64,000 bases of DNA from Blautia pseudococcoides (GCF_001689125.2 NZ_CP015405.2:1455001-1519000), one strand, 5' to 3'; shown: positions 18,134 to 26,923, numbered from the stretch's first letter. Notes: a model not told the origin generated them from the sequence alone. A program made the numbers and translations.

Positions 18134-18712
18134 ATGGCTAAATATAGCTATGAGTTCAAGAAGCAAGTCGTTGATGCTTACTTATGTGGAGAAGGTGGCT
18201 ACACATTACTTGCTGAAAAGTATGGTATTAAAAACAGACGTCAAGTTTTAAATTGGGTTCATTATTATGAGCAATTCGGTGACGAAGGATTGTTGAAATC
18301 CCGTAAAAATGAGAATTACTCTTTCGAGTTTAAACTTCATGTGGTAGAGTTGTATTTATCAAGTGAGTTGTCGTATCAGGAAGTTGCTCTGTCTTCCGGC
18401 ATCAATAATAATGCGATTGTTTGCAAATGGGTGAATGAGTATCGTGTTGCCGGACCTGATGCGTTAAGACCACGTAAGAAAGGTCGTAAGAAGACATTGG
18501 AGACATCAACTGATAAAAACAAAGTACTTCCTGACAATCCTGTATCCGTCGATACAAGTACAGAACACGTAAAAGAACTTGAAGATGAACTTCTCAAGCT
18601 AAAAATAGAGAACGCATTTTTAAAAGAACTGAGGAGGCTGCGTTTAGAGGACGAGGCAAAAACGAGAGAATTGCAAGAGTCATCCACAGCCTCCGAGGAG
18701 AATTCCGATTAA
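18134..18712 (+). CDS. IS3-family transposase OrfA (copy 2)
   Basis: 192 residues with two helix-turn-helix units (MAKYSYEFKKQ; HVVELYLSSELSYQEVA) for end recognition and a leucine-rich coiled coil (EHVKELEDELLKLKIE) for multimerisation. The ATG at 18134 follows GGAGG. Near the 3' end the GGCAAAAAC stretch would allow -1 slippage into the orfB frame, which stays open there (reading SLRGEFRLKVLLSYSG before the orfB ATG). An OrfAB fusion is the expected active transposase. Confidence 0.88.
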   Translation: MAKYSYEFKKQVVDAYLCGEGGYTLLAEKYGIKNRRQVLNWVHYYEQFGDEGLLKSRKNENYSFEFKLHVVELYLSSELSYQEVALSSGINNNAIVCKWVNEYRVAGPDALRPRKKGRKKTLETSTDKNKVLPDNPVSVDTSTEHVKELEDELLKLKIENAFLKELRRLRLEDEAKTRELQESSTASEENSD

Positions 18713-18735
18713 AAGTTCTGCTCTCGTATTCCGGT

Positions 18736-19554
18736 ATGCCAAAAGCAACCTATATGTATTGGCAAAAAAGATTTGATAGAGTAAATCCGGATAAAGAAAT
18801 TGAAAATAAAATCATGGAAATCCATGAGAATAACAAGGATTATGGTTATCGACGTATGTATGGAGAACTTCGAAATCAAGGAATGCTGATAAACAAGAAG
18901 AAGGTTCAACGCATTATGCAGAAGCTAAATCTTCAAGTCCTATCGTATACTAGAAAAAGCCGTAAATATAGTTCTTATAAAGGGAATGTAGGGACTGTTG
19001 CGCCTAATAGAATTCGAAGAAGATTTCACACACATATACCACATCAAAAAATAACGACAGACACCACAGAGTTCAAATACTATGAAGTGGACGCGAAAGG
19101 GCACATGACGATGCACAAGCTGTATCTGGATCCGTTCATGGACATGTGTAATGGAGAAATTATAAGTTACGGAATTGCTAAACGACCAACTGCTGCAAAT
19201 GTGATGAATGCGTTAAATAAAGCGATTGAAATAACTTCTGATTGTCCTTATCGCAGGACTTTTCATTCAGATCGGGGATGGGCATACCAAATGGGGGAAT
19301 ACTTGCATCGTCTTAAAGAGGAGCGTATTTACCAAAGCATGTCGCGAAAAGGCAACTGCTATGACAATTCTGTTATGGAAAACTTCTTTGGTCTGCTAAA
19401 GCAGGAGATATACTATGGTGCTGTTTATTACAGTTTCGAAGAGTTAAAATCAGGAATAGAAAGATTCATCAAGTATTACAATGAGCAGAGGATTAAAGAA
19501 AAACTAGGATGGATGAGTCCTGTACAATACAGGCTCAGCCTCTTGGCTGCATAA
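18736..19554 (+). CDS. IS3-family transposase OrfB (copy 2), DDE integrase
   Basis: 272 residues from the internal ATG, with an HTH_21-like N-terminus (ENNKDYGYRRMYGELRNQG) and a full rve integrase core. The catalytic triad is visible: Asp in TDTTEF, Asp in HSDRGWAY, and Glu in NSVMENFFGLLK. The C-terminus YYNEQRIKEKLGWMSPV is typical of the IS150 group. It lies in the -1 frame relative to orfA and is probably made as an OrfAB fusion. No damage is seen. Confidence 0.9.
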   Translation: MPKATYMYWQKRFDRVNPDKEIENKIMEIHENNKDYGYRRMYGELRNQGMLINKKKVQRIMQKLNLQVLSYTRKSRKYSSYKGNVGTVAPNRIRRRFHTHIPHQKITTDTTEFKYYEVDAKGHMTMHKLYLDPFMDMCNGEIISYGIAKRPTAANVMNALNKAIEITSDCPYRRTFHSDRGWAYQMGEYLHRLKEERIYQSMSRKGNCYDNSVMENFFGLLKQEIYYGAVYYSFEELKSGIERFIKYYNEQRIKEKLGWMSPVQYRLSLLAA

Positions 19555-19659
19555 AAATAGCGAGGCAGCCGAAACTGTCTCGCTAATAAAGTCTAACTTT
19601 TAGGGGTCACCTCATTCTGCGGTGCTCCTACATGACGATTCCCATAAGCCGGTAAACGG

Positions 19660-20301
19660 TCAGCCTTTTTTATTTCTCTTATTATCTCTGATCTCAATGG
19701 CCTTTTTGATCATTTCCACACAGCCGTCAATACCCAGTATGCCGCTGTTCAGACATAAGTCATAGCTGGTGGCATCGCCCCATTTTTTGCTGGTGTAGTA
19801 ATTATAGTAACTGGCCCTTCTCTTGTCTGTCTTCTGGATTCTGTCTTTTGCAGCCGAGTCGGTCAGTTCATGCTTTCTGGCGATTCTCTTGATCCTTTTA
19901 TCCAAATCAGCATGTATAAATACACTGATCGCACCTTCGTAATCAGAAAGCGCATAATCCGCACAGCGCCCGACTATAACGCAGGGAGCCTCAGAAGCCA
20001 GTTTTTTAATTGTGTCAAACTGTGCCAGGAACACCTTGTGGTTGATGGGCATATCGGTAAATGCCGCTGAGGAATAGCCAAAGGAATATGTATCCATGAC
20101 CAGAGAATACAAAAAACTGTTGGTTGGCTTTTCGTCATTATTCTCGAATAATTCCTGGCATAATCCACTGTCCTTGGCTGCCCTGTCAAGAAGCTCCTTG
20201 TCATAACATTTAATACCCAGTTCCTCTGCCAGACGCAGACCAACTTCTTTTCCGCCGCTTCCGTACTGTCTTCCAATTGTAATTACCGTATTTGCTGCCA
20301 T
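19660..20301 (-). CDS. Cytidylate-kinase-like family protein
   Basis: 213 residues from the ATG at 20301, chosen because AGGAG precedes it and homology starts at MAANTVITIGRQYGSGG. The GRQYGSGGKEVG loop is the P-loop of the cytidylate-kinase-like family (PF13189). A LID-like segment rich in Arg (RKHELTDSAAKDRIQKTDKRR) follows. These proteins resemble CMP kinase, but their substrate is mostly untested; this is not assumed to be the main Cmk. It is convergent with ttcA, separated by the IS. Confidence 0.82.
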   Translation of the reverse strand: MAANTVITIGRQYGSGGKEVGLRLAEELGIKCYDKELLDRAAKDSGLCQELFENNDEKPTNSFLYSLVMDTYSFGYSSAAFTDMPINHKVFLAQFDTIKKLASEAPCVIVGRCADYALSDYEGAISVFIHADLDKRIKRIARKHELTDSAAKDRIQKTDKRRASYYNYYTSKKWGDATSYDLCLNSGILGIDGCVEMIKKAIEIRDNKRNKKG

Positions 20302-20437
20302 AATCAAACACTCCTCTCTATTCGATAATCCCTCTCTGAGATTGTTGTAGCAATTCAACAGAGAAATATGGAATTATTATCTTACTATAACTATTATAAT
20401 CTATTTTATCCAATCTGTATATAAAATTTATATTATT

Positions 20438-21352
20438 TTATCGGAATTTTATGAGAAGTTTTTCAAAATATTCTGGAAGAGGTGCCGAAAACTCCAGATA
20501 CTCTTTTGTGGCCGGATGGATAAAACCTAAAATCATAGCGTGAAGTGTCTGGCCTTCCAGGCCCGGTACGGGACACTTTTTCGGTCCGTACACCATATCC
20601 CCCAGAAGCGGATGCCCAATGCTGCTCATGTGCACGCGTATCTGATGGGTGCGGCCTGTTTCCAGGCGGCATTCCACATAGGTGTAGTTTCCAAAACGTT
20701 CCTGAACCTTATAATGGGTGACAGCGGGTTTTCCGTTTTTTTGATTGACAGCCATTTTCTTCCGCTCTGTGGGGTGACGTCCGATGGGACCTTCCACAAC
20801 GCCCTCGTCCTTAGTCAAATTTCCATGTACAATGGCACGGTAGCGTCTGGTTATGCTGTGATCCTTGAGCTGCTGCGCCAGATCCCTGTGTGCCAGATCC
20901 GTCTTGCATACCAGAAGCGCTCCGGTGGTATCCTTATCAATACGGTGTACAATGCCGGGACGAAGGACTCCGTTAATGCCGGAGAGATTTCCACGGCAGT
21001 GGTATAAAAGAGCATTTACCAATGTGCCGCTGTAATGGCCTGCGCTTGGATGCACCACCATTCCTTTTGGCTTATCCACCACAAGAAGGTGCTCATCTTC
21101 ATAAAGGACAGACAGAGGGATGTCCTCGGGCAGAATATCCGGTTCCCGGTTATCAGGTATAAAGACACAAATCTCCTCGTCTTCAGAAAGCTGGTAACTG
21201 GATTTTACAGGCCGGTCTCCCACAGTGACGTTTCCCTCCTTAAGCTGCTTTTGAAGAAAAGAGCGGGAATAGTCCGCAAGTTCCAGTGCCAGATATTTGT
21301 CGATGCGTTCCCCTGCCAGGGAGGGGTCAACGAACAGGCAGATTTTTTTCAT
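20438..21352 (-). CDS. RluD-type 23S rRNA pseudouridine synthase
   Basis: 304 residues. An S4 RNA-binding domain covers about residues 12-75 (GERIDKYLALEL, then SRSFLQKQLKEG), followed by the pseudouridine synthase core with the catalytic HRIDKDTTG motif and the C-terminal GRTHQIRVH. It isomerises uridines in large-subunit rRNA (helix 69 for RluD; the exact target here is inferred). The start overlaps the lspA stop by 4 bp, a frequent arrangement in Firmicutes. Confidence 0.92.
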   Translation of the reverse strand: MKKICLFVDPSLAGERIDKYLALELADYSRSFLQKQLKEGNVTVGDRPVKSSYQLSEDEEICVFIPDNREPDILPEDIPLSVLYEDEHLLVVDKPKGMVVHPSAGHYSGTLVNALLYHCRGNLSGINGVLRPGIVHRIDKDTTGALLVCKTDLAHRDLAQQLKDHSITRRYRAIVHGNLTKDEGVVEGPIGRHPTERKKMAVNQKNGKPAVTHYKVQERFGNYTYVECRLETGRTHQIRVHMSSIGHPLLGDMVYGPKKCPVPGLEGQTLHAMILGFIHPATKEYLEFSAPLPEYFEKLLIKFR

Positions 21353-21870
21353 TTCTTCTTTCCTTTCCCTGATAAAAACGCAAAATCCTCTTCTTTGTAG
21401 ATAAATAAAAAGGAGATCAGGAACAATGCCATGGAGACTACCACATAGATATCCGCCACATTAAAGACAGGAAAATTAATGGGGGAGAAATAAATAAAAT
21501 CCACAACATAATTCAGCCGGACACGGTCAATAAAGTTGCCGATCGCCCCTGCACAGATGACAAAACAGATAATCCTGAGAAATAGGTATTTTTTATCTGG
21601 GGGCATATGCCAGAGTACATAGATCACAGCACATAAAATGATGACTGTCATAATACCAAAGAAAAGAAACTGGTTCTGAAAGAGGCCAAAAGCAGCCCCC
21701 TTGTTTTCCAGATAATGCAGGTAGAGTACATTGTCAATCAGGGGGATATCCGGCTGATCCTTCAGATGCCGGACAGCCAGGTATTTTGTCCACTGATCCA
21801 GTCCGGTCAAAAGAGTTACGCTGATGAGAAACTGCACCAGCACAGTGATTTTTTTCGTCTTCCGATTCAT
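21349..21870 (-). CDS. lspA: Lipoprotein signal peptidase (signal peptidase II)
   Basis: 173 residues with four membrane helices. The two catalytic aspartates are in GNFIDRVR and FNVADIYV; NKGAAFG is the conserved loop. It removes signal peptides from diacylglyceryl prolipoproteins such as the DUF3048 lipoprotein in this window. I chose the second ATG of the ATGAACATG pair, since AGGGAG abuts the first and stands 6 bp from the second. Longer in-frame sequence upstream lacks homology. Confidence 0.93.
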   Translation of the reverse strand: MNRKTKKITVLVQFLISVTLLTGLDQWTKYLAVRHLKDQPDIPLIDNVLYLHYLENKGAAFGLFQNQFLFFGIMTVIILCAVIYVLWHMPPDKKYLFLRIICFVICAGAIGNFIDRVRLNYVVDFIYFSPINFPVFNVADIYVVVSMALFLISFLFIYKEEDFAFLSGKGKKK

Positions 21871-21886
21871 GTTCATCTCCCTGGGG

Positions 21887-22978
21887 CTACTCCAGTATTT
21901 CCCGGATAGCGGTGAGCAGCTCTTCATCTGTCACGGTTTTATCCACCACCGCGTATCCAGGTTCTTTCATAAGAATAAATTTGATCCTGCCCTGCTCCAT
22001 CTTTTTATCGGACTTTGTGACGCTTAACACTTCCTCCGCGCGCAGCCCGTCTGTGAAAACAGGCAGGCCAAAGACCTCCAAAAGCTTCTTTACCTCTTCA
22101 TACTCCTCCACAGTGATCATGCCGCGCCGCATGGATAAGTATGCGGAGGCCACCGTGCCGACTGCCACGCACTGTCCGTGGAGCAGGCGGAAATCCTTTA
22201 GCTTTTCAACTGCGTGGCCAACCGTATGGCCCATATTCAGAACAGCCCGCTCTCCCTGCTCTGTGGGGTCATTTTCAACCACAGTCTTTTTGATGACACA
22301 GCTTCTGCAGATCATCTCGGAAAGGGTATCCGTGTCAAGGGCCAGTATCTTTGCACGGTTTTCATACAGCCACCGGGAGTAGGAGGCGTCACGGATAAAT
22401 CCGTGCTTCACAACCTCCCCCATACCGCAGGAAAACTGCTCCAGGGGCAGCGTGCACAATGTGCTCACATTCATATATACCATGCGGGGCTGATGGAACG
22501 CACCCACCATATTTTTGTATTTTAAGAAATCCACACCTGTCTTACCGCCGATACTGCTGTCCACCTGGGCCAGAAGCGTGGTGGGTACCTGAATAAAAGC
22601 AATTCCCCGCAGATAGGTTGCTGCCGCAAATCCGGTCATATCGCCTACCACACCGCCTCCGAGGGCAACCAGAAAATCCTTCCGGTCAAAGTGCATTTCA
22701 ATCAAATGCTGGTATATCCCCTGGATCTGTTCCAGTGTCTTATTCTCCTCCCCGGCGGGAAGCACATAGGAAGTCACAAAGCAGGCACACCGTTCCAGCT
22801 CTTTTTTCACGGTATTTAAGTACAGCGGAGCAACCGTGCTGTCTGTCACAATGCAGAATTTTCTCCCGGAGAATTCCAGTCTCTTAAGCTGCTTAGATAA
22901 ATCCGAAAAATCCTTGCGGAATATAATGGGATAGGAAAAATCCCCGTCTCTTCTAACCTGTAATATGTCTGCTGTCAT
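21887..22978 (-). CDS. aroB: 3-dehydroquinate synthase
   Basis: 363 residues with the NAD-binding GGGVVGDMTGFAAATYLRG region, the PTTLLAQVDSSIGGKTG block and metal ligands in GMGEVVKHG and NMGHTVGHA. It makes 3-dehydroquinate from DAHP, step two of the shikimate pathway. AGGAG lies 8 bp before ATG 22978; an in-frame GTG three codons upstream is less well placed. It sits alone among division genes, away from other aro genes. Confidence 0.94.
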   Translation of the reverse strand: MTADILQVRRDGDFSYPIIFRKDFSDLSKQLKRLEFSGRKFCIVTDSTVAPLYLNTVKKELERCACFVTSYVLPAGEENKTLEQIQGIYQHLIEMHFDRKDFLVALGGGVVGDMTGFAAATYLRGIAFIQVPTTLLAQVDSSIGGKTGVDFLKYKNMVGAFHQPRMVYMNVSTLCTLPLEQFSCGMGEVVKHGFIRDASYSRWLYENRAKILALDTDTLSEMICRSCVIKKTVVENDPTEQGERAVLNMGHTVGHAVEKLKDFRLLHGQCVAVGTVASAYLSMRRGMITVEEYEEVKKLLEVFGLPVFTDGLRAEEVLSVTKSDKKMEQGRIKFILMKEPGYAVVDKTVTDEELLTAIREILE

Positions 22979-22994
22979 TCTTTTCACTCCTGTC

Positions 22995-23747
22995 TTAACA
23001 ATATCTGGCCAGGCTTATATGATACCTGTTCTTTTTTGTGATGCCTTCCACTTCCTCAAAACGGAATTTTCCTCTGCCGCGCACAGACACAATATCCCCC
23101 TCCTTCAGATTATATCCGTTGGAGAGAATGTTCTTTCCGTTCACAAATACCTTTCCCCCTTCGATCAGGGAGATGATACTGCTTCTGGAGGTGGAAAATG
23201 CCAGTGCGATGACGCTGTCCAGTCTCACAGAGGAAACCGTCCCGGAAACTTTTTCTGTTTTCAGAACAGGCAAATCCTCCAGTGCGTGGGGAAGCTTTGG
23301 TACTACGTTCGTATGGCGGACGCGGCACAACTCCTGCATGAGAAACGGCGCCATGTTCTCATGGCAGAAGACATGGGCTGTCTTCCCGTTCACCAGGATA
23401 TCCCCGATCTTACTTCTCTCAATACCAAGGTTTAATATAGCTCCCAGATAATCCCTGTGCGTCAGGCTCTCTGCGAATTTCTCCGCCGCAGGCCGGATCT
23501 GGATGCAGGAGATGGGATAATCCTGCTGAAAGAAAAGAGCATCAGGGATGAATGCTGCCATCTGACGCTCTGCCAATGCATAGCCTCCGAAGGTCTCCAC
23601 TTTGACCCCTGATTCATTCTTTGGCAGGCTGTGCAACATATGCAATTCATTTAAGTCCAGAAAATCAGAGAAAGTAAGAACACCGCGGTAATAGGCATTC
23701 TTACTTAACTCTTTCATACGTTTTTCAAATAAAACTTCTTTTTCCAT
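22995..23747 (-). CDS. ylmH: YlmH-family S4-domain RNA-binding protein
   Basis: 250 residues. The N-terminal two-thirds match the YlmH domain; an S4 domain near residues 175-235 (VRLDSVIALAFSTSRS, then VFVNGKNI) binds RNA. In Bacillus and relatives YlmH lies in the cell-division ylm cluster and has been tied to rescue of stalled ribosomes. It sits between sepF and aroB here, same strand, 16-18 bp apart from both, consistent with one transcript. Confidence 0.9.
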   Translation of the reverse strand: MEKEVLFEKRMKELSKNAYYRGVLTFSDFLDLNELHMLHSLPKNESGVKVETFGGYALAERQMAAFIPDALFFQQDYPISCIQIRPAAEKFAESLTHRDYLGAILNLGIERSKIGDILVNGKTAHVFCHENMAPFLMQELCRVRHTNVVPKLPHALEDLPVLKTEKVSGTVSSVRLDSVIALAFSTSRSSIISLIEGGKVFVNGKNILSNGYNLKEGDIVSVRGRGKFRFEEVEGITKKNRYHISLARYC

Positions 23748-23765
23748 GGTTTGTCCACTCTGTCC

Positions 23766-24362
23766 TTAATATTCGGTCCGTATGGACGGGATGTCAAAAG
23801 CACCGCTTAAAATCTGCTGATAGTCTCCTGTAATGTCCACGCTTGCCGGTGTCAGAATAAATATGTAACTGGACACTTTCTGCAGGCTTCCGCCTATGGA
23901 ATAGCAGGAACCTGAAGTAAAATCAATGATCCTCTGTGCAACTTCCATATCCAGGCCTTCCAGGTTCAGGATAACGGTGCAGTTAGCGATCAGTGTATCT
24001 GCGATCTCTCTGGTATCTTCCATATTGGTGGGCTTGATCACGCACACTTCCATCGCGCTGCCTGTTCTTTTTACCTGACGCATCGGGGTAACCTTGGAGG
24101 AGGAAGCGGAAGCTGAAGATGGGGACTTGACCGTCTTTTGCGGTTTGGCTGTCTTGGCAGCTTTGGGAGCAGGCTGTTTCTCCGTTCTTCTGCGCGGTTC
24201 GTAGTCATCTAAGTCGTCATCATCTTCCTCTAATTTTTTGAAGAAACGTCTCTTGGGTTTTTCGTCATCGAAGTCGTCATCGAACTCATCATCCAGAAAT
24301 TCGTCGTCGTCGTAATCGTCGTTCACTTTGATTGCATCTAAAAACTTATCTAAAACACCCAT
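23766..24362 (-). CDS. sepF: Cell division protein SepF
   Basis: 198 residues: an N-terminal amphipathic membrane-targeting helix (MGVLDKFLDAIKV), a long acidic disordered linker with tandem Asp/Glu runs (about residues 14-75), and a C-terminal SepF fold with CVIKPTNMEDTREIAD and the closing GGSLQKVSSYIFILTP. SepF anchors and bundles FtsZ at the septum. The acid-rich linker is unusually long. It lies in the expected yggS-sepF-ylmH order. Confidence 0.94.
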   Translation of the reverse strand: MGVLDKFLDAIKVNDDYDDDEFLDDEFDDDFDDEKPKRRFFKKLEEDDDDLDDYEPRRRTEKQPAPKAAKTAKPQKTVKSPSSASASSSKVTPMRQVKRTGSAMEVCVIKPTNMEDTREIADTLIANCTVILNLEGLDMEVAQRIIDFTSGSCYSIGGSLQKVSSYIFILTPASVDITGDYQQILSGAFDIPSIRTEY

Positions 24363-24378
24363 GATAAAATCTCCAATC

Positions 24379-25074
24379 TTATTTGCTATAATCTCTTTCT
24401 CCGAAGATGCCGGTTCCTACACGGACCATGGTGGCACCCTCTTCAATGGCAACCTCATAATCACCAGTCATGCCCATGCTGAGCACAGCCATAGTAACAT
24501 TATTAAATTTTTTCTCTTCAATGTCAACACTTAATTTTCTTAAATTTCTAAAAACTTCCCTGTTTTCTTCAGCATTTTCTACAAATGGAGCGATAGTCAT
24601 CAGGCCCTTTACCGAAATATTCGGAAGTTTTGAAATGGTCTCTGCCAGTGCTGCCGTCTCTTCCGGGCGGACACCGAATTTGCTGTCCTCACCGGCCACA
24701 TTGACCTCAATGAGAATATTGGCTGTGACGCCTTTCTTTCCGGCTTCCTGGCTGACAGTCTCTGCCAGACGGAGGGAATCCACCGAATGGATCAGACAGG
24801 CCTTGTCCACCATGTATTTTACTTTATTTCTCTGTAAATGTCCAATCATATGCCAGTGAATACCTGAGGGAAGTGCCTCCTCCTTGGCTGTCAGCTCCTG
24901 TACCTTGTTCTCACCGAAATCCACTACGCCCAGAGGCAGCAGTTCCTCGATCATAGACATGGGTTTTGTCTTGCTCACAGCGATGAGGGTAACCTCATCC
25001 CGGTTTCTTCCTGCCCGGCGGCAGGCTTCCTTTACTTTTTCTTCCACTGCAAGATAATTTTCACATACACTCAT
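24379..25074 (-). CDS. yggS: YggS-family pyridoxal phosphate homeostasis protein
   Basis: 231 residues of a single-domain alanine-racemase-like TIM barrel. The PLP lysine is in LIAVSKTKP near residue 35, and the C-terminal SMGMTGDYEVAIEEGATMVRVGTGIFG binds the phosphate. The family (YggS/YlmE/PROSC) buffers free PLP and has no known catalytic activity. It is the usual partner of sepF. Confidence 0.94.
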   Translation of the reverse strand: MSVCENYLAVEEKVKEACRRAGRNRDEVTLIAVSKTKPMSMIEELLPLGVVDFGENKVQELTAKEEALPSGIHWHMIGHLQRNKVKYMVDKACLIHSVDSLRLAETVSQEAGKKGVTANILIEVNVAGEDSKFGVRPEETAALAETISKLPNISVKGLMTIAPFVENAEENREVFRNLRKLSVDIEEKKFNNVTMAVLSMGMTGDYEVAIEEGATMVRVGTGIFGERDYSK

Positions 25075-25087
25075 GTTTCATCTCTCC

Positions 25088-26605
25088 TTACTTTCCAGTC
25101 AGTATATCTTCTTCTTTTACGCTCTCTCCGTCATCCACAATCCTGTCAAAGGCTTCCAGACCGTAAGACGTGTTGGGTTTTACAATACAGTATTCTTCAT
25201 TCTGGTCAATGATATCAATTTGTCTGAATACCGCATATCCTTTGTTCATACTGTAAACACCTTCCAGATAATCAATCTCACCTACCACAAAGGTTTCCTG
25301 TGTTTCCGGCTTATGCAGGACATCCCCGTCCTGGAAGGTCTGTTTATCCACATAACAGTACCCATCCTGGGCTGCCGTATTCTCTGTATCTTCGGATACT
25401 TCGCCATCCTGGTTCTCTTCTGCTGTGTTCTTATAAATAGTGGCAGATACAAACTCTGTTGTCTTGTCTCCGCCTTTAGTGGCTGTCTCCCGCAGGAACC
25501 CGGCTGAATTTTCATTTCCTCCTTTGGTCAGGAAAGAGGAGGGAATGATATAAAATTCTTTGGTCACAATAGAACGCATGGGGATTTTCAGCCCGCTCTG
25601 GGTATTGATGACCAGTTCTATTTTGAGGAATCGGTCAGAGGCATAGCGCACCATACCATTTTTTAGTGTGATTTTTGCCACCTTCTGGTTTCCCACATTC
25701 ATAAGGGAGAGCTGCCCGGTCTGTGTCTCTCCATCTTTTAGAAACTTCACTTTGATACTTTTGCGGTCTGCCAGTTTAGCAGCCAGTTTGTCGGATAGAG
25801 GCACCATGAGGGTCCAGTTGTCATCTTTGACCAGTTTGTACACAGCATCTCCGGCTTTGGCCTGCCCGTCTGTGAGCAGGTCATTTTTTTCATAGGCTTT
25901 TTGATTAAAATCTTCCTCTGTCAGGTCCTCAACGGTTTTTCCTTCATATCCGTCTGTGGAATATATAACAAGACCTGCGCTGGGGGATGTATGTACCACT
26001 TGGTTTCCAAAAGTCATGGAACCCCGGATGACGGTCACATCACTGTCCTCCTCATCCTGGTCCTCCACAGCGTCAGCCGGCGCCGTCCCCTGGGAGGATG
26101 CCTGCTGAAAGATCAGGCCCTGCATTTCATATTTAAAACTGTAAGCATCGTAAAAATCCGTTCCGCTGAAGTTATTGGAAAAATCAGCGATCCTCGTGCG
26201 GACTTGCTCTAGCTGGTCTTTGGACAGGGTGATATCAGACTTGACGTTTTTGGTATCGCTCAGGGCATAGACATTGCCGCCCTTTCGTACTTTCATGCCT
26301 TCCCTGGCATAGTAACGTATATAGCCCGGGCTGTCGGCAGTGACAACCTCCTCGTCGCGTACCGCCAGCGCTGTACAGACAGGATTCCTGGAGAGAGGAC
26401 CTGCCGTTACCTGATAGGAGGTGACGTGGGTGGAGGTGATGTAAAGCAGAACAGTGATCAGCATGTAAATAAACAGTGCTCCAAAAAGCAGTGTGGCAAT
26501 ATTAAAAGTAAATATTTTTTTGATGATACTCAGCAGTTTTTTTATAAATGTCAATATTTTTTCTCTCAATTGGAATGAAAATCTCCTTTCATTATCGTTT
26601 TCCAT
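25088..26605 (-). CDS. Membrane-anchored HlyD-like (membrane fusion) protein
   Basis: About 505 residues. One membrane helix lies near residues 37-65 (FNIATLLFGALFIYMLITVLLY), followed by an extracytoplasmic part starting with a barrel-sandwich-like segment (VVTADSPGYIRYYAREGMKVRKGGNVYAL), a coiled region and a beta-rich C-terminal half. This resembles HlyD-type adaptors, but no transporter is adjacent. It is first in the yggS-sepF transcript, and its ATG at 26605 has a poor ribosome site; a TTG at 26569, 13 bp after AAAGGAG, is an alternative start. Function unknown; a link to envelope or division is inference. Confidence 0.7.
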   Translation of the reverse strand: MENDNERRFSFQLREKILTFIKKLLSIIKKIFTFNIATLLFGALFIYMLITVLLYITSTHVTSYQVTAGPLSRNPVCTALAVRDEEVVTADSPGYIRYYAREGMKVRKGGNVYALSDTKNVKSDITLSKDQLEQVRTRIADFSNNFSGTDFYDAYSFKYEMQGLIFQQASSQGTAPADAVEDQDEEDSDVTVIRGSMTFGNQVVHTSPSAGLVIYSTDGYEGKTVEDLTEEDFNQKAYEKNDLLTDGQAKAGDAVYKLVKDDNWTLMVPLSDKLAAKLADRKSIKVKFLKDGETQTGQLSLMNVGNQKVAKITLKNGMVRYASDRFLKIELVINTQSGLKIPMRSIVTKEFYIIPSSFLTKGGNENSAGFLRETATKGGDKTTEFVSATIYKNTAEENQDGEVSEDTENTAAQDGYCYVDKQTFQDGDVLHKPETQETFVVGEIDYLEGVYSMNKGYAVFRQIDIIDQNEEYCIVKPNTSYGLEAFDRIVDDGESVKEEDILTGK

Positions 26606-26700
26606 TTTAACATTTTCGGCATTTAAGTACAATAGCCAATTTTATTGTATAAAAATTATAAATAATGCAGAAAATAGAAAAAGATAAAGGAGGAATTATC

Positions 26701-26913
26701 ATGAAATCAAATGGATTAGATTATACCGCATTAGTTATTACCGTTATCGGCGCCCTCAATTGGGGGTTGATCGGACTGTTCCGTTTCAATTTGGTTACCT
26801 TCCTGTTCGGAGACATGACATGGCTTTCAAGAGTTGTATATGTCATTGTAGGAATCTGCGGACTCTATCTGCTGAGCCTCTTCGGAAGGATCACATCTAT
26901 GGGTGACCGCTGA
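26701..26913 (+). CDS. DUF378 family small membrane protein
   Basis: 70 residues with two hydrophobic helices and the family features ALNWGLIGLFRFNLVTFLFG and VYVIVGICGLYLL. AAAGGAGG lies 7 bp before the ATG. It stands alone, divergent from the HlyD-like gene and followed by a strong terminator. The function of DUF378 proteins is unknown. Confidence 0.9.
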   Translation: MKSNGLDYTALVITVIGALNWGLIGLFRFNLVTFLFGDMTWLSRVVYVIVGICGLYLLSLFGRITSMGDR

Positions 26914-26923
26914 GCACGCGCAG

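Larger units (their letters stand above)
18080..19612 (+). mobile_element. IS3-family (IS150-like) element, copy 2, apparently intact
   Basis: About 1533 bp, with ends CCGACCCCCAAAAGTTAGAC and its inverted counterpart GTCTAACTTTTAGGGGTCAC. It carries orfA and a complete orfB in the -1 frame. CATTCTG flanks both sides (18073-18079 and 19613-19619), an apparent 7-bp target duplication; this is longer than the 3-5 bp usual for IS3 elements, so the true ends may differ slightly. The intact genes and clean duplication suggest recent insertion. Same orientation as copy 1. Confidence 0.9.
18057..19626. terminator. Bidirectional hairpin split by the second insertion sequence
   Basis: AGCACCGCAGAAT (18057-18069) and ATTCTGCGGTGCT (19614-19626) are perfect 13-bp complements. 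Removing the IS and one CATTCTG copy leaves a hairpin with a CTGC loop between the convergent ttcA and cytidylate-kinase-like genes. T-rich tracts beside it are weak, so terminator function is plausible rather than certain. The IS now separates the arms by about 1.5 kb. Confidence 0.55.

Noticed and set aside
11548..19612. Composite transposon formed by the two direct IS copies
   Set aside because: Copy 2 has its own perfect target duplication, copy 1 is defective and diverged, and the genes between are ordinary housekeeping genes, so independent insertions fit better.
26628..26649. TACAATA/TATTGTA inverted repeat between the HlyD-like and DUF378 genes as an operator
   Set aside because: Only 7 bp in very AT-rich DNA; chance is a sufficient explanation.
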